A DNA stretch of 64,000 nucleotides from Chryseobacterium arachidis (GCF_900129245.1 NZ_FQUT01000001.1:1-64000), one strand, 5' to 3'. Positions 7,901 to 16,144 are shown, numbered from the stretch's first letter. The notes: a model not told the origin generated them from the letters alone. A program made the numbers and translations.

Positions 7901-9746
7901 GCCATTAGTTGATATGACGATCGATGACATCATGATGAACGGAAATGACATGGGAGATATCACGATTTCTGCCACGAACAGCTATTCTCTGAATGTATAT
8001 GATGTTGATGTAAAAGTAAATTCTGCAGGTATTATAGGAAATAACAGCCTTCATGTTACCGGAACGGTAAATAATAACACAGCTTCACCTACTATCGATC
8101 TTACGGCAGAAATGAGAGAATTTGATGTAGCTTTCGCCCAGCAGTTTGTCACTACGGTTTTTGGGAATTTAAGAGGAAAAGCTACAGGTGATCTTAAAAT
8201 TGCAGGAAAATTCAGTGATCTGGATTATAGCGGGGATATTGCTTTAAAGGATTTTGGATTAAAATTACTGTTTACAGGAGTCGATTATTCGTTCGACGAT
8301 ACGATCATTCCTTTAACCAGAGGTCTGGCAATCCTGAATAATGTTGAAGTACACGACGGAAGAACAAATTCTAAAGGAAATATTTCGGGTGCGATCCAGT
8401 TTGAAACTCTTTCTTCGATGGGGGTCAACCTGGTAATGAGAGCTGATAATTTATTGATGCTGAATACCACTCAGAAAGATTTCGACCTGTTTTGGGGAAG
8501 AGTTTACGGACAGGGAGACTTATATGTGGACGGACCTGTTTCAGGTTTAAGCATATCAACCCCGAATATGAAAGCTTTGAGCGGAAGTACGTTTACATTT
8601 AATTCAGGCTCAACTTCGAATGTGGAAGAATTTAAAATGCTGAGGTTCTTAAAAGAAGGAAAAAACGGATTGGTAACGCTTGATGAAAAGAAAAAATCCG
8701 GAGCCAATATGAATATCGATTTTGCTCTGGATGTGGATAAAGGGACTACAGTAAACGTTCTGATTGGAGATGATGTCGGTAGCATCATGGTAAAAGGTGC
8801 GGCCGAAAAACTGCGCTTCCAGATGAGCAGACAGGGAAATATTGCCATGAACGGGACGTATAGAGTCGATAACGGAACCTTTATCTCAAAAGCTATTCTG
8901 AATAAAACCTTCCAGATCGAAAAAGGCAGCAGCATCCGCTGGGATGGTGATGCAATGAAGCCTGCTCTTGATATTACAGCCAATTATGTAAGAATGGTTT
9001 CCAACGCAGGAGAGTATCTGAATATGGGGAGTATTCAGCCGATCAGTATTTTGCTTCAGGCCAATATTACACAGTCTCTTGTAGATCCGAAAGTAGATCT
9101 TAATGTAACGGCACTCGATGTTTCCAGCCAGGTAAAAGAGACGCTGGCGGCAAAAATGAGTCAGGAAGGGGAGAAGGTTCTTCAGTTTGGTTCGGTGCTG
9201 TTACTAAGCAGTTTCAATGTTTCCAATACCGGTGGAGTGGATGTGGATGTTGCAGGAGTAGCGGAATCTTCAGGATATAATATACTTTTAAAGCAATTAG
9301 GTTCTGTTTTGAATGCAATGAGTAACGAATTCCAGATCGACCTTAATTATGTAAAAGGAGATCAATATTCCAATACGGGAGACAGGGCAAATGCAGGAGT
9401 AAGCTTTGCACTTTCACCAAGAATAAAGGTGAAGACAGGTTTGGGAATTCCTTTAACAAAAACAGAGAATACACAAACCAATTACCTTTCCGGAGAAGGA
9501 ACGATAGAATATGATATTTCGAAAAAAAATGACGGAAGTCTTGTATTAAGAGGATATTCCAAACCATCCAATATCGGTATGGTAAACGGTGCCGGATCCA
9601 ACGGTACTGCCAATCAGGCGTATGGAGGTGGTATTGTCTGGACTAAGAGTTTTAATTCTATCTTCAAAAAGAAGAAAAAAGATAAAAAACAACCAGAGAT
9701 GCAGCAGGAAATAAAAACAGATTCTGTAAAATCGGACGGTAAATAA
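4950..9746 (+). CDS. tamB: TamB/AsmA-like translocation and assembly module protein (DUF490)
   Basis: A 1598-aa inner-membrane-anchored, periplasm-spanning protein of the TamB family, known for outer-membrane protein assembly and lipid transport. A cytoplasmic helical N-terminus (1-70) precedes one membrane segment (about 75-96). After that come long beta-rich repeats and a C-terminal TamB domain (about 1150-1550), then a lysine-rich tail with KKKKKDKK. The start at 4950 (MAKLENN) is chosen because upstream codons overlap tsaD. No BamA-like TamA partner is in the window. The charged cytoplasmic N-terminal extension is longer than in proteobacterial TamB. Confidence 0.88.
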   Translation: MAKLENNNENENKKSVAGNLGDQVHKAVENAEGIVKETVKEASELASDAIHHPVQTAEEFGKQAVKDVTSYSWWAKLLLILFWLGLSLVAAIFITINLPVTKQWAADQALKLVNRDFKAQMSTESVEVNFFGNVKIKGLKIKDNKGFNFITVKEFTANSDWFSLATNIGENNSLSFNSLTLKNADVKVITYKGDSISNFIRFTQLFDNGKKRDPSKPPFQLNSRLQIIDSKVSIVNLNSPGEAGKWLTAKNFNLKAPNVKVNGRNISALINNMSFITTRWGKSHFVDTFSTELSMTPEYLFLKELTLNTDHTLLQGDIKFNLHDDGSWADFADKVKWDMNLKQGSQLSGYDISYFVTNWDNFKPFNVSGAMTGPLNDFKLDNFLIRNPDVNIATKTMNVDRLLKGNFLIETNNLSADFTYKDLKAMMPSFISKKMKNFADDFGKLKYNGTASVNPNRVYVSSGNLMTGIGQAKITNFALTEYSSAMPKYVGIAEVKDLNTSVITKNKSVGLISGRFDINGQSFDVNTMRLTTKSQISSIEIMNKEINNLYLDGLLDHKKYNGLITINDEQAKATVKGLIDFSTPRISMNVDADVNYLNMNYFTDKPGNQIVSGKVNGKMAMTSVNDLTLDIEANGINFATATQKYSIPNAKVKTFVENGSRLIDVDAPGAVNGKISGRYNLADLAGMVENGLNKILVGPAPRKLYRGQNFAMDFDVQQGLVSYFLPDLKIPQGAKVEGQYDGNSNNLILNLDAASLKYIMTKTQEITEADKALAAANPEYKINERDKITKDSAMVDSVMVRINTANLDEQIYARISRVLYNKNVLKDITLSGRNENNSILHLATKFKHGSPEDELDDNLKQYAINVNQSTNAGGDFVFRFEPTEVKFNDVTWAIDTSPDLNHSITYRKKEGDFDIQNLRVFSDNSALFIKEAQFKSAKDFYVDAEVDNFAIEKLLEMQAGGNAMNIKGLANGNVQIKMDKNTLQPLVDMTIDDIMMNGNDMGDITISATNSYSLNVYDVDVKVNSAGIIGNNSLHVTGTVNNNTASPTIDLTAEMREFDVAFAQQFVTTVFGNLRGKATGDLKIAGKFSDLDYSGDIALKDFGLKLLFTGVDYSFDDTIIPLTRGLAILNNVEVHDGRTNSKGNISGAIQFETLSSMGVNLVMRADNLLMLNTTQKDFDLFWGRVYGQGDLYVDGPVSGLSISTPNMKALSGSTFTFNSGSTSNVEEFKMLRFLKEGKNGLVTLDEKKKSGANMNIDFALDVDKGTTVNVLIGDDVGSIMVKGAAEKLRFQMSRQGNIAMNGTYRVDNGTFISKAILNKTFQIEKGSSIRWDGDAMKPALDITANYVRMVSNAGEYLNMGSIQPISILLQANITQSLVDPKVDLNVTALDVSSQVKETLAAKMSQEGEKVLQFGSVLLLSSFNVSNTGGVDVDVAGVAESSGYNILLKQLGSVLNAMSNEFQIDLNYVKGDQYSNTGDRANAGVSFALSPRIKVKTGLGIPLTKTENTQTNYLSGEGTIEYDISKKNDGSLVLRGYSKPSNIGMVNGAGSNGTANQAYGGGIVWTKSFNSIFKKKKKDKKQPEMQQEIKTDSVKSDGK
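4954..4961 (-). promoter_or_regulatory. -7 promoter element of tsaD inside tamB codons 2-4
   Basis: The minus strand reads TAACTTTG, a perfect TAnnTTTG. Only 8 nt separate it from the tsaD ATG, so the mRNA would have almost no leader. The element lies entirely within the tamB coding region. Confidence 0.55.
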
Positions 9747-9828
9747 TTAGAATATTTTAATGATTTTTATCATCCGTGTTAATTATTGTTAATGTTTGAG
9801 ATAATTTTTTTTGTTAAATTATTTTTCA

Positions 9829-9836
9829 TAAATTTG
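9829..9836 (+). promoter_or_regulatory. -7 promoter element of the Lrp gene
   Basis: TAAATTTG matches TAnnTTTG and lies 44 nt before the ATG of the regulator, giving a leader of about 38 nt. Confidence 0.6.
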
Positions 9837-9880
9837 CAAAAAATACGTAGATTTTTTAAAGAAATTGTAATTTAACTAAT

Positions 9881-10351
9881 ATGAACTATCAACTGGACGA
9901 AATAGACAAGAAAATTCTTGATTTCTTAGTAGAAAACACAAGAATGCCTTTTACAGAAATTGCAAAGCAGATGGATGTTTCTGCAGGTACAATTCACGTA
10001 AGAGTGAAAAAGATGGAGGATGCAGGTATTATTTTGGGATCATCTCTTAACATCGATTATGGAAAGTTAGACTATCACTTCACAGCTTTCATCGGAATTT
10101 TGTTAACAAAATCTAACAGAACTCAGGAGGTTTTGAAAGAGTTGGCAACACTTCCTAACGTAATTGAAGCAAGTGTAATTTCCGGAAAATATAACATCTT
10201 CTGTAAAGTAAGAGCTAAAAATACTGATGATGCGAAAAGAATTATCTATCAGATAGATGATATTCAGGATGTAATGAGAACTGAAAGTATGATTTCTATG
10301 GAAGAATTCTTGAGTGATAAAAACAGACTGATCAACGCTATCTCTGTATAA
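9881..10351 (+). CDS. Lrp/AsnC-family transcriptional regulator
   Basis: A 156-aa DNA-binding regulator. An N-terminal helix-turn-helix (residues 4-60, DEIDKKILDFLVENTRMPFT and on to SAGTIHVRVKKM) precedes the RAM effector-binding fold (about 70-150) with VIEASVISGKYNIFCKVRA. Family members sense amino acids and form octamers; the ligand here is unknown. It is monocistronic, with its own promoter and a strong terminator immediately downstream. Confidence 0.9.
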   Translation: MNYQLDEIDKKILDFLVENTRMPFTEIAKQMDVSAGTIHVRVKKMEDAGIILGSSLNIDYGKLDYHFTAFIGILLTKSNRTQEVLKELATLPNVIEASVISGKYNIFCKVRAKNTDDAKRIIYQIDDIQDVMRTESMISMEEFLSDKNRLINAISV

Positions 10352-10375
10352 TCAAATTTTAAACGAATTATATAA

Positions 10376-10410
10376 AAGAACTTATGAAATCTCTCATAAG
10401 TTCTTTATTT
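10376..10410 (+). terminator. Terminator of the Lrp gene
   Basis: Arms AAAGAACTTATGA (10376-10388) and TCATAAGTTCTTT (10394-10406) pair perfectly over 13 bp with a 5-nt loop. The T-rich tail also forms the next gene's -7 element. Confidence 0.85.
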
Positions 10411-10413
10411 TTG
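10406..10413 (+). promoter_or_regulatory. -7 element overlapping the upstream terminator tail
   Basis: TATTTTTG matches TAnnTTTG. It ends 5 nt before the ATG at 10419, which predicts a leaderless mRNA for the 125-aa membrane protein. Confidence 0.55.
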
Positions 10414-10418
10414 TACCT

Positions 10419-10796
10419 ATGGAAGAATACAGCTATTTTGATGAAGATCCGAAAAAAGGATGGGGATTTATTCTGGCATTTGCAGCCTTAATGTTGTTTA
10501 CGCTAATGGGATTCGGGATTGATCTTGATGAATACCTGCAACATGAAACATTGAATATTCCGGCCTGGTATGCATACACTGTTTTCGCAATTGATGCATT
10601 AATGGCGGTAAGTCTGGTGCTGATGTATTTTTACAGAAAAATCGGGATCTTTGCCTTTCCTGCTTTACTGGTATTACACTTTTTTATGCATAGCTATTAC
10701 CTTTCAACTTTCCTGTATACGGATGTTACCAATCTTTTCTTATTTACAGGTTTTGGGATGCTGGCTATTATCCCGAAGTGGAAGTTCTTTAAATAA
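10419..10796 (+). CDS. Small four-helix membrane protein
   Basis: A 125-aa protein with four hydrophobic segments (about 16-34, 48-68, 72-92 and 102-118), an acidic N-terminus (MEEYSYFDEDPKKG) and a short basic C-terminus (PKWKFFK). Not recognised as a characterised family; proteins of this shape are common in Chryseobacterium. Its -7 element ends 5 nt before the start codon, so no untranslated leader is expected. Confidence 0.75.
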   Translation: MEEYSYFDEDPKKGWGFILAFAALMLFTLMGFGIDLDEYLQHETLNIPAWYAYTVFAIDALMAVSLVLMYFYRKIGIFAFPALLVLHFFMHSYYLSTFLYTDVTNLFLFTGFGMLAIIPKWKFFK

Positions 10797-10855
10797 TCTT
10801 TCTATTTAAATTAAAGAATTAAATCCTTAAAGATTAAAATATTAAATATCAATAG

Positions 10856-10879
10856 AAGCGGACTTTAGTCCGCTTTTTT
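10856..10879 (+). terminator. Hairpin terminator of the small membrane protein gene
   Basis: AAGCGGACT and AGTCCGCTT pair over 9 bp with a 2-nt loop, followed by Ts. A degenerate relative (AATAGGAACGGGCTTTAGTCC) lies near 14620, so this hairpin may also belong to a dispersed repeat type. Confidence 0.65.
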
Positions 10880-10938
10880 CATTTACAAATTCGGGAGGCT
10901 TTAGCCAAACTTATATCGACGTTTCATATAATTTTGAT

Positions 10939-11043
10939 TAGGAGCTTAATCCCGCTTTCCACTGTATCTTTTTGGGTAGGGCTTCCTCCCGAAGTTTCGG
11001 GATACAGCCGTACCCAAAAAGGATGTCGTTGCAATCGGGGCTA
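10939..11043 (+). repeat. Structured intergenic repeat, copy A
   Basis: One of four copies in the window. It has a left end AGC-TTAAT-CCCG (10943-10954), a central 11-bp stem CTTTTTGGGTA/TACCCAAAAAG (10968-10978 with 11011-11021) enclosing a smaller hairpin, and a right end CAATCGGGGCTA (11032-11043). CCCG and AGC of the left end can pair with CGGG and GCT of the right end around a bulge. It fills most of the 460-bp gap before the TetR gene; nothing coding was seen there. Confidence 0.85.
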
Positions 11044-11195
11044 GGGTCGAAGTCTTTCCATTTAATTAAGTTTAGAATATATTATTTGCTTACCGAAGTG
11101 CCCTTTAGGAAATATCTTCAAGTTTAATTAAAAAAAATTCTGATCTTAACATTTATACAATTTAATAACTATTGATGTTTTCCTATTATAATTAT

Positions 11196-11213
11196 AGACA
11201 GAATAGTCTGTCT
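11196..11213 (+). promoter_or_regulatory. Probable TetR operator
   Basis: AGACAGA and TCTGTCT form a perfect 7-bp inverted repeat around ATAG. It sits just upstream of the -7 element of the TetR gene, the usual place for autoregulation. Confidence 0.65.
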
Positions 11214-11231
11214 GTATTTAAAATTTTAATC

Positions 11232-11239
11232 TATCTTTG
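11232..11239 (+). promoter_or_regulatory. -7 promoter element of the TetR gene
   Basis: TATCTTTG matches TAnnTTTG, 19 nt before the ATG. The operator-like palindrome lies between the -7 element and the expected -33 region. Confidence 0.65.
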
Positions 11240-11258
11240 ACTTGTTAAAAAATAAAAC

Positions 11259-11783
11259 ATGCCATCACCAAAAGAAAGAATTATTGCAACGACTTTCGAA
11301 CTGTTTACTAAACAGGGCTACAACTCTACGGGAATCAATCAGATTATTGCTGAGGCGAATGTCGCAAAGGCAAGCTTTTACCAATATTTTAAGTCCAAAG
11401 AAGACCTTTGCGTCGAGTTTCTGAACGTAAGACATGATTATTGGTTTAATGAGCTGAAACGCTTTGTATCGAAAGAAAAAGAGGTAAAATCAAAACTGAT
11501 GGCTTCTTTTGATTTTTTAATCTACATGAACCAAAAAGAAAACTTCCGGGGATGCAGCTTCCTTAACATTCTTTCTGAAATTCCTACGGATAATGTAAAA
11601 ATTTTAAAGGTCATTCAAAATCATAAAAAAGATCTCAGGAATTATTTTTCAGAATTAATGGAAGATAAAGACTTATCGGATCATATTTATCTTTTATTTG
11701 AAAGCAGTATCATTGAAAGTCAGCTCTTTAAATCAAACGAATTAATAGAAAAAGCAAAAAAAATAATCACCCAACTAATTTAA
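11259..11783 (+). CDS. TetR/AcrR-family transcriptional regulator
   Basis: A 174-aa repressor. The N-terminal TetR helix-turn-helix is clear: KERIIATTFELFTKQGYNST, then IIAEANVAKASFYQYFKSKEDL (residues 5-50). The C-terminal ligand domain contains NFRGCSFLNILSEI, a pattern common in TetR proteins responding to small electrophiles; that link is inference. A palindromic operator and consensus promoter lie upstream. The NTF2-like gene follows 6 bp downstream and is the likely co-regulated target. Confidence 0.92.
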   Translation: MPSPKERIIATTFELFTKQGYNSTGINQIIAEANVAKASFYQYFKSKEDLCVEFLNVRHDYWFNELKRFVSKEKEVKSKLMASFDFLIYMNQKENFRGCSFLNILSEIPTDNVKILKVIQNHKKDLRNYFSELMEDKDLSDHIYLLFESSIIESQLFKSNELIEKAKKIITQLI

Positions 11784-11789
11784 CTTATT

Positions 11790-12203
11790 ATGGAACAGAA
11801 ACATCCACTCCCGCCCTTCACGTTAGAAACAGCATTAGAAAAAATTCAATTAGCAGAAGATGCATGGAACAGCCAGGATCCTGAAAGAGTTTCCAAAGCG
11901 TATACCATCGACAGCGAATGGAGAAACAGAGATCAGTTCGTTAACGGCAGAGAAGAAATCGTGAAATTTCTCAGCGGTAAATGGGAAAGAGAACTGAATT
12001 ATAAACTGAAAAAAGAATATTGGGCACATACCGAAAACCGCATTGCAGTCCGTTTCGAATATGAATATCAAACCAAAGAAGGAAACTGGTTCAGAGCGTA
12101 CGGCAACGAAAACTGGGAGTTTGATGAAAATGGCCTGATGGCAAAAAGGTATGCAAGCATTAATGATTTGGAGATAAAAGAAGAAGATCGAAAGTTTAAA
12201 TAG
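11790..12203 (+). CDS. NTF2-like protein, DUF1348 family
   Basis: A 137-aa single-domain cone-fold protein. [20 protein letters not shown], the [17 protein letters not shown] segment and [16 protein letters not shown] are typical of DUF1348 nuclear-transport-factor-2-like proteins, whose biochemical role is unsettled. It is cotranscribed with the TetR gene at 6-bp spacing, suggesting a role in the response that regulator controls. Confidence 0.85.
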   Translation: MEQKHPLPPFTLETALEKIQLAEDAWNSQDPERVSKAYTIDSEWRNRDQFVNGREEIVKFLSGKWERELNYKLKKEYWAHTENRIAVRFEYEYQTKEGNWFRAYGNENWEFDENGLMAKRYASINDLEIKEEDRKFK

Positions 12204-12214
12204 TTTTTTTAGTA

Positions 12215-12376
12215 GGAATTCGCAAAGGCGCAATGACTTTTATTTTCTATTAATTAAACTTTAAGGGGCAAGGATTTTAACTTCGAAATTGATTATGCAT
12301 AAAAGAAAATCTTTGATTTCTTGCGTCTTATAACAGTATTAAAAATCAAAAAAAAATTGCGTCTTTGCAAAATTCC
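12215..12376. repeat. Imperfect inverted repeat, GCAAAGGCGCAA type
   Basis: GGAATTCGCAAAGGCGCAA (12215-12233) and the reverse complement of 12357-12376 match with a few differences. The arms enclose about 120 bp of AT-rich sequence with no gene. It looks like a small non-autonomous intergenic element between convergent genes. Confidence 0.6.
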
Positions 12377-12392
12377 AACTAAAAATCAAAAT

Positions 12393-12420
12393 AAAAAAGC
12401 ATCCAAAAACGGATGCTTTT
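12393..12420 (-). terminator. Terminator of the transketolase operon
   Basis: AAAAGCATCC (12395-12404) pairs with GGATGCTTTT (12411-12420) around a 6-nt loop. It lies just beyond the minus-strand stop at 12442, with a T tract in minus orientation. Confidence 0.85.
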
Positions 12421-12441
12421 CAAAATATATTTCAAAAGAAA

Positions 12442-13389
12442 TTATTTATCTAAAATTCTTTTCACCGCTTCTTTTACTGCAGTTGAGTCGATTTTATATT
12501 TCTTCATCAGTTCAGCAGGCGTTGCAGATTCTCCGAAAGTATCGTTTACCGCAACAAATTCCTGTCTTGTTGGTCTTTTTCTAGCCAACATTCCCGCGAT
12601 AGATTCGCCTAAACCACCAAGGTAGTTGTGCTCTTCAGCAGTTACAATTTTCCCTGTTTTTTCAACAGATTTTAAGATGATTTCTTCATCCAAAGGTTTA
12701 ATGGTGTGAATATTGATCACTTCACAAGAAATACCTTCTTTTTCAAGCTCATCGGCAGCAACCAAAGACTCCCAAACCAGGTGACCTGTTGCAACAATCG
12801 TTACATCAGTTCCTTCCTGAAGCATGATTCCTTTTCCGATCTCGAAAGGCATATCTTCCGGAATGAAAACAGGAACTACCGGTCTTCCGAATCTGAGGTA
12901 AACAGGACCTTCAAAATCAGCAATTGCCAAAGTAGCCGCTTTAGTCTGGTTGTAGTCGCATGGGTTGATAACCGTCATTCCCGGAAGCATTTTCATCATT
13001 CCGATATCTTCCAGAACCTGGTGAGTAGCACCATCTTCTCCCAACGTAAGACCTGCGTGAGAAGCACAGATTTTTACATTTTTATTTGAATAGGCGACAG
13101 ACTGACGAATCTGGTCGTACACTCTAGAAGTAGAAAAGTTAGCGAAAGTTCCCGTAAAAGGAATTTTCCCTGTAATGCTAAGACCTGCCGCAAGACCGAT
13201 CATATTTGCTTCTGCGATACCAGTCTGGAAGAATCTTTCCGGAGCTTTTTCAATGAATTTCTCCATTTTCAAAGAACCGATAAGGTCTGCACAAAGTGCT
13301 ACAACATTAGGATTTTTATCTGCCAATTCAGCTAATCCGGCTCCGAACCCTGAACGTGTATCTTTTTTTTCTGTATATGTAAATTTCAT
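12442..13389 (-). CDS. Transketolase, C-terminal subunit
   Basis: The pyrimidine-binding and C-terminal domains of a split transketolase, which moves two-carbon ketol units in the pentose phosphate pathway. It has GIAEANMIGLAAGLS (pyrimidine-domain Glu), HAGLTLGEDGATHQ, YLRFGRP and the C-terminal TAEEHNYLGGLGESI. The start at 13389 (MKFTYTEKKDTRSGF) gives 315 aa; upstream codons lie in an AT-rich repeat-like spacer. It follows the N-terminal subunit gene by 97 bp and both are needed for one active enzyme. Confidence 0.92.
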   Translation of the reverse strand: MKFTYTEKKDTRSGFGAGLAELADKNPNVVALCADLIGSLKMEKFIEKAPERFFQTGIAEANMIGLAAGLSITGKIPFTGTFANFSTSRVYDQIRQSVAYSNKNVKICASHAGLTLGEDGATHQVLEDIGMMKMLPGMTVINPCDYNQTKAATLAIADFEGPVYLRFGRPVVPVFIPEDMPFEIGKGIMLQEGTDVTIVATGHLVWESLVAADELEKEGISCEVINIHTIKPLDEEIILKSVEKTGKIVTAEEHNYLGGLGESIAGMLARKRPTRQEFVAVNDTFGESATPAELMKKYKIDSTAVKEAVKRILDK

Positions 13390-13486
13390 TTTACTTAAGT
13401 TTTTAATAATTGATAAATGACAGGTGATTAATGATATTTTAAAGATTTGCAATCATCATTTATCGTTAATAATTTATCATTTATAA

Positions 13487-14338
13487 TTAATAATCCGCAG
13501 GAGCTTCTAAATATAATTGCTTGAATGCTGTATCCAACTGCTCGTCGTTCGGAGCTTTTCCGTGCCAAGCGTGGCTTCCCATCATGTAATCTACGCCATA
13601 ACCCATTTCTGTATGAAGAAGAATAACTACAGGTTTTCCTTTTCCTGTCTCAGTTTTTGCTTTTTCAAGGATAGCGATAACAGCTTCAAGATCGTTACCG
13701 TTTTTCTCTTCTAGAACAGTCCATCCGAAAGCTTCGAATTTTGCATGAAGATTTCCTAAAGAAAGTACATTTTCAGTACTTCCGTCAATTTGCTGTCCGT
13801 TATAATCGATGGTAGAAATGATATTGTCTACTTTTTTACCGGCAGCATACATGATTGCTTCCCAGTTTTGACCTTCCTGCAATTCACCATCTCCATGTAA
13901 AGAATAAACGATAGAGTTGTCACCGTCTAATTTCTTACCCTGAGCAGCTCCAAGCGCTACAGAAAGCCCTTGCCCAAGAGAGCCGGAAGCAACTCTTACA
14001 CCAGGAAGTCCTTCGTGAGTGGTAGGGTGACCTTGTAACCTTGAATCTAATTTTCTGAAAGTTCTCAGCTCATCCACCGGAAAAAAGCCGAATCTTGCCA
14101 AAGTAGAATAGAATACCGGAGAAATATGTCCGTTGGAAAGATAGAAATGATCTTCATTTTTACCTTCCATTGTGAAAGGGAGTTTATAGTTCATTACTTT
14201 TCCGTACAGGGCTGTGAAAAATTCAGTACAACCTAAACTTCCTCCCGGGTGACCGGAATTTACAGCATGAACCATTCTTAAAATGTCTCTTCTGATTTGT
14301 GTAGTAAGAGATTTCAACTCTTCGATACTTTTACTCAT
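13487..14338 (-). CDS. Transketolase, N-terminal subunit
   Basis: The thiamine-diphosphate-binding half of the two-subunit transketolase (283 aa). NSGHPGGSLGCTE and LHGDGELQEGQNWEA, followed by IDYNGQQ, form the GDG-x(n)-N cofactor and Mg motif. The start at 14338 (MSKSIEEL) is preferred over an upstream in-frame ATG because it matches the family and leaves room for the leader. First gene of the operon with the C-terminal subunit. Confidence 0.93.
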   Translation of the reverse strand: MSKSIEELKSLTTQIRRDILRMVHAVNSGHPGGSLGCTEFFTALYGKVMNYKLPFTMEGKNEDHFYLSNGHISPVFYSTLARFGFFPVDELRTFRKLDSRLQGHPTTHEGLPGVRVASGSLGQGLSVALGAAQGKKLDGDNSIVYSLHGDGELQEGQNWEAIMYAAGKKVDNIISTIDYNGQQIDGSTENVLSLGNLHAKFEAFGWTVLEEKNGNDLEAVIAILEKAKTETGKGKPVVILLHTEMGYGVDYMMGSHAWHGKAPNDEQLDTAFKQLYLEAPADY

Positions 14339-14359
14339 TGTATAGGGTTTATATACAGA

Positions 14360-14367
14360 CAAAGCTA
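14360..14367 (-). promoter_or_regulatory. -7 promoter element of the transketolase operon
   Basis: The minus strand reads TAGCTTTG, matching TAnnTTTG, 21 nt before the ATG at 14338. Confidence 0.6.
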
Positions 14368-14484
14368 CAATTTTTTAGTGGCTTATGGAAATGTAAAAAC
14401 CCGGATTTTATGTCCGGATTTCAATATTTTTTAATTGCTTTATGATAAGTATTTTTATTTTTTTCTGTCAGTTAGAAGCATTTT

Positions 14485-14510
14485 TGTCATTCTGACGAAG
14501 GAAGAATCTC
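14485..14510 (+). repeat. Single-arm copy of the GTCATT/GACGAAGGA dispersed repeat
   Basis: TGTCATTCTGACGAAGGAAG resembles arms near 18871 and 62620. No opposite arm is visible, so it looks like a remnant. The surrounding 345-bp gap (14339-14683) otherwise holds only the transketolase promoter, a degenerate CGGGCTTTAG hairpin near 14630 and a probable terminator. Confidence 0.5.
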
Positions 14511-14650
14511 GGCCATACAATGAATTTAGAAGTGAAGCTTTTCTTATTTGAAATGATAACTAAAATGTAAATTAATGATTTATATAAATCTTTAAAAATC
14601 TACAATTCAACATTCAATAGGAACGGGCTTTAGTCCTTAAAAAAATATAC

Positions 14651-14680
14651 TTCAAACTTGGCTTTATCCAAAACTTGAAA
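14651..14680 (-). terminator. Probable terminator of the symporter gene
   Basis: TTCAAACTTGG and CCAAAACTTGAA form an imperfect hairpin directly after the stop codon. On the minus strand it is followed shortly by a run of seven Ts. Confidence 0.5.
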
Positions 14681-14683
14681 TAA

Positions 14684-16123
14684 TTATTTCTTTCTAATCA
14701 ACCAAAGTCCAAAGAATGTAAGCAATCCATTGATAATCAATAATTCCAGTCCAATTTTAAACTCTCCAAAAAATGTTTCCTGATATTTATCGATAAAAAA
14801 AGAGATCACCGGCGCTGCAATACAAACAAAAGGAACTAGGTTATCTTTTACTTTATATTTCGTGAAAATTCCAAAAGCGAATAATCCTAAAAGTGGGCCG
14901 TAAGTGAATCCAGCCAGTTTAAGAATTAAACCAATCATGGAGTTGTCATTAATTACTTTAAAAATAATCACCATAATCAGGAAAGAAAGTGCTACAAGCA
15001 GGTGAACATTCTTTCTGAACTTTTCTTTTTTTCCGTCATCCCACTGGTTTTTTTCTCTCATCCCGAAAATATCGATGCATAAAGACGAGGTTAAAGCTGT
15101 CATCGCTCCATCCGCACTCGGAAATAACGCCGAAATTAAAGCAATAATAAAGATAATGGAGATAAACGGAGGCATGTGATTCAAAGCGATATCAGGGAAT
15201 AACTGATCTCCGGAGCTTGCTACATTTTGTTCGGCTCCGTAAAGGTGAAGAAGTCCTCCCATGTAAAGGAATAATGAAATTACACCTAATAAAATAAAGC
15301 CAAGTGTAACCATATTTTTCTGGGAATCTTTCAGTTTTGTTACCGATAAACTTTTCTGCATCATTTCCTGATCAATTCCGGTCATGGTAATCGTGATGAA
15401 GGCTCCCGCTAAAATTTGTTTAATAAAGAAACTTTTATTATTCGGGTCGAAATCAAAGATTTTTGTGTAGCCTTTTTCATTCATTGCAGCAAAACTTTCT
15501 CCTACATTTAATCCTAGATGATTCAACATATAAACGGTACAGATAATCAATCCCAACAGCATACACGAAGTCTGTAGAGTGTCTGTCCAGACAATAGTTT
15601 TTACACCGCCTTCATACGTGTAAAGAATGATCATTGCAAGAATAATCAATGTGGTGACAATGAACGGGACACCCAAACTATCCAGAATGGAAATCTGTAA
15701 AATATTCACCACCAAATACAATCTCGCAGTCGCTCCAACTAATCTCGAAACAATGAAAATCCAGGCTCCCGACTTGTAAGAAAGCTGTCCCATTCTTTGT
15801 TGGAGATACCCGTAAATGGATGTCAATTTTAATCGATAATACAAAGGAAGAAGAACGTAAGCCACAACAATATATCCGATGAGGTATCCCAAAGTGATCT
15901 GCAGATACGCAAATTTATCGTTCCCAACCGCGCCCGGAACACTCACAAAAGTTACACCCGAAAGCGAAGTTCCGATCATTCCGAAGGCAACAAGCATCCA
16001 ATTACTTTTACGGTTTCCGATGAAGAAACTTTCATTATCACTCCCTTTTCCTGTACGGTAAGCTACCCAAAGCAGCAAGGCAAAATAGACGATAATGATG
16101 GATAATAATATAATTGGAGACAT
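14684..16123 (-). CDS. Sodium:solute symporter (SSS family)
   Basis: A 479-aa integral membrane transporter with about 13 hydrophobic helices. The SSS signature is visible in the GMIGTSLSGVTFVSVPGAVG segment, YLLGY-like helix 3 and GAFITITMTGIDQEMMQKSL. The loop FPSADGAMTALTSS matches the conserved region of sodium-coupled symporters. The substrate cannot be assigned; relatives carry sugars, sialic acid or proline. Monocistronic, with a consensus promoter upstream. Confidence 0.88.
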   Translation of the reverse strand: MSPIILLSIIIVYFALLLWVAYRTGKGSDNESFFIGNRKSNWMLVAFGMIGTSLSGVTFVSVPGAVGNDKFAYLQITLGYLIGYIVVAYVLLPLYYRLKLTSIYGYLQQRMGQLSYKSGAWIFIVSRLVGATARLYLVVNILQISILDSLGVPFIVTTLIILAMIILYTYEGGVKTIVWTDTLQTSCMLLGLIICTVYMLNHLGLNVGESFAAMNEKGYTKIFDFDPNNKSFFIKQILAGAFITITMTGIDQEMMQKSLSVTKLKDSQKNMVTLGFILLGVISLFLYMGGLLHLYGAEQNVASSGDQLFPDIALNHMPPFISIIFIIALISALFPSADGAMTALTSSLCIDIFGMREKNQWDDGKKEKFRKNVHLLVALSFLIMVIIFKVINDNSMIGLILKLAGFTYGPLLGLFAFGIFTKYKVKDNLVPFVCIAAPVISFFIDKYQETFFGEFKIGLELLIINGLLTFFGLWLIRKK

Positions 16124-16144
16124 ATTTACTCGATTAAAATTTTA

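Noticed and set aside
13390..13486. ATTTATCATT/AATGATAAAT repeats in the transketolase spacer as a regulatory element
   Set aside because: Similar low-complexity stretches occur in other spacers (for example near 29150), so they are probably AT-rich background.
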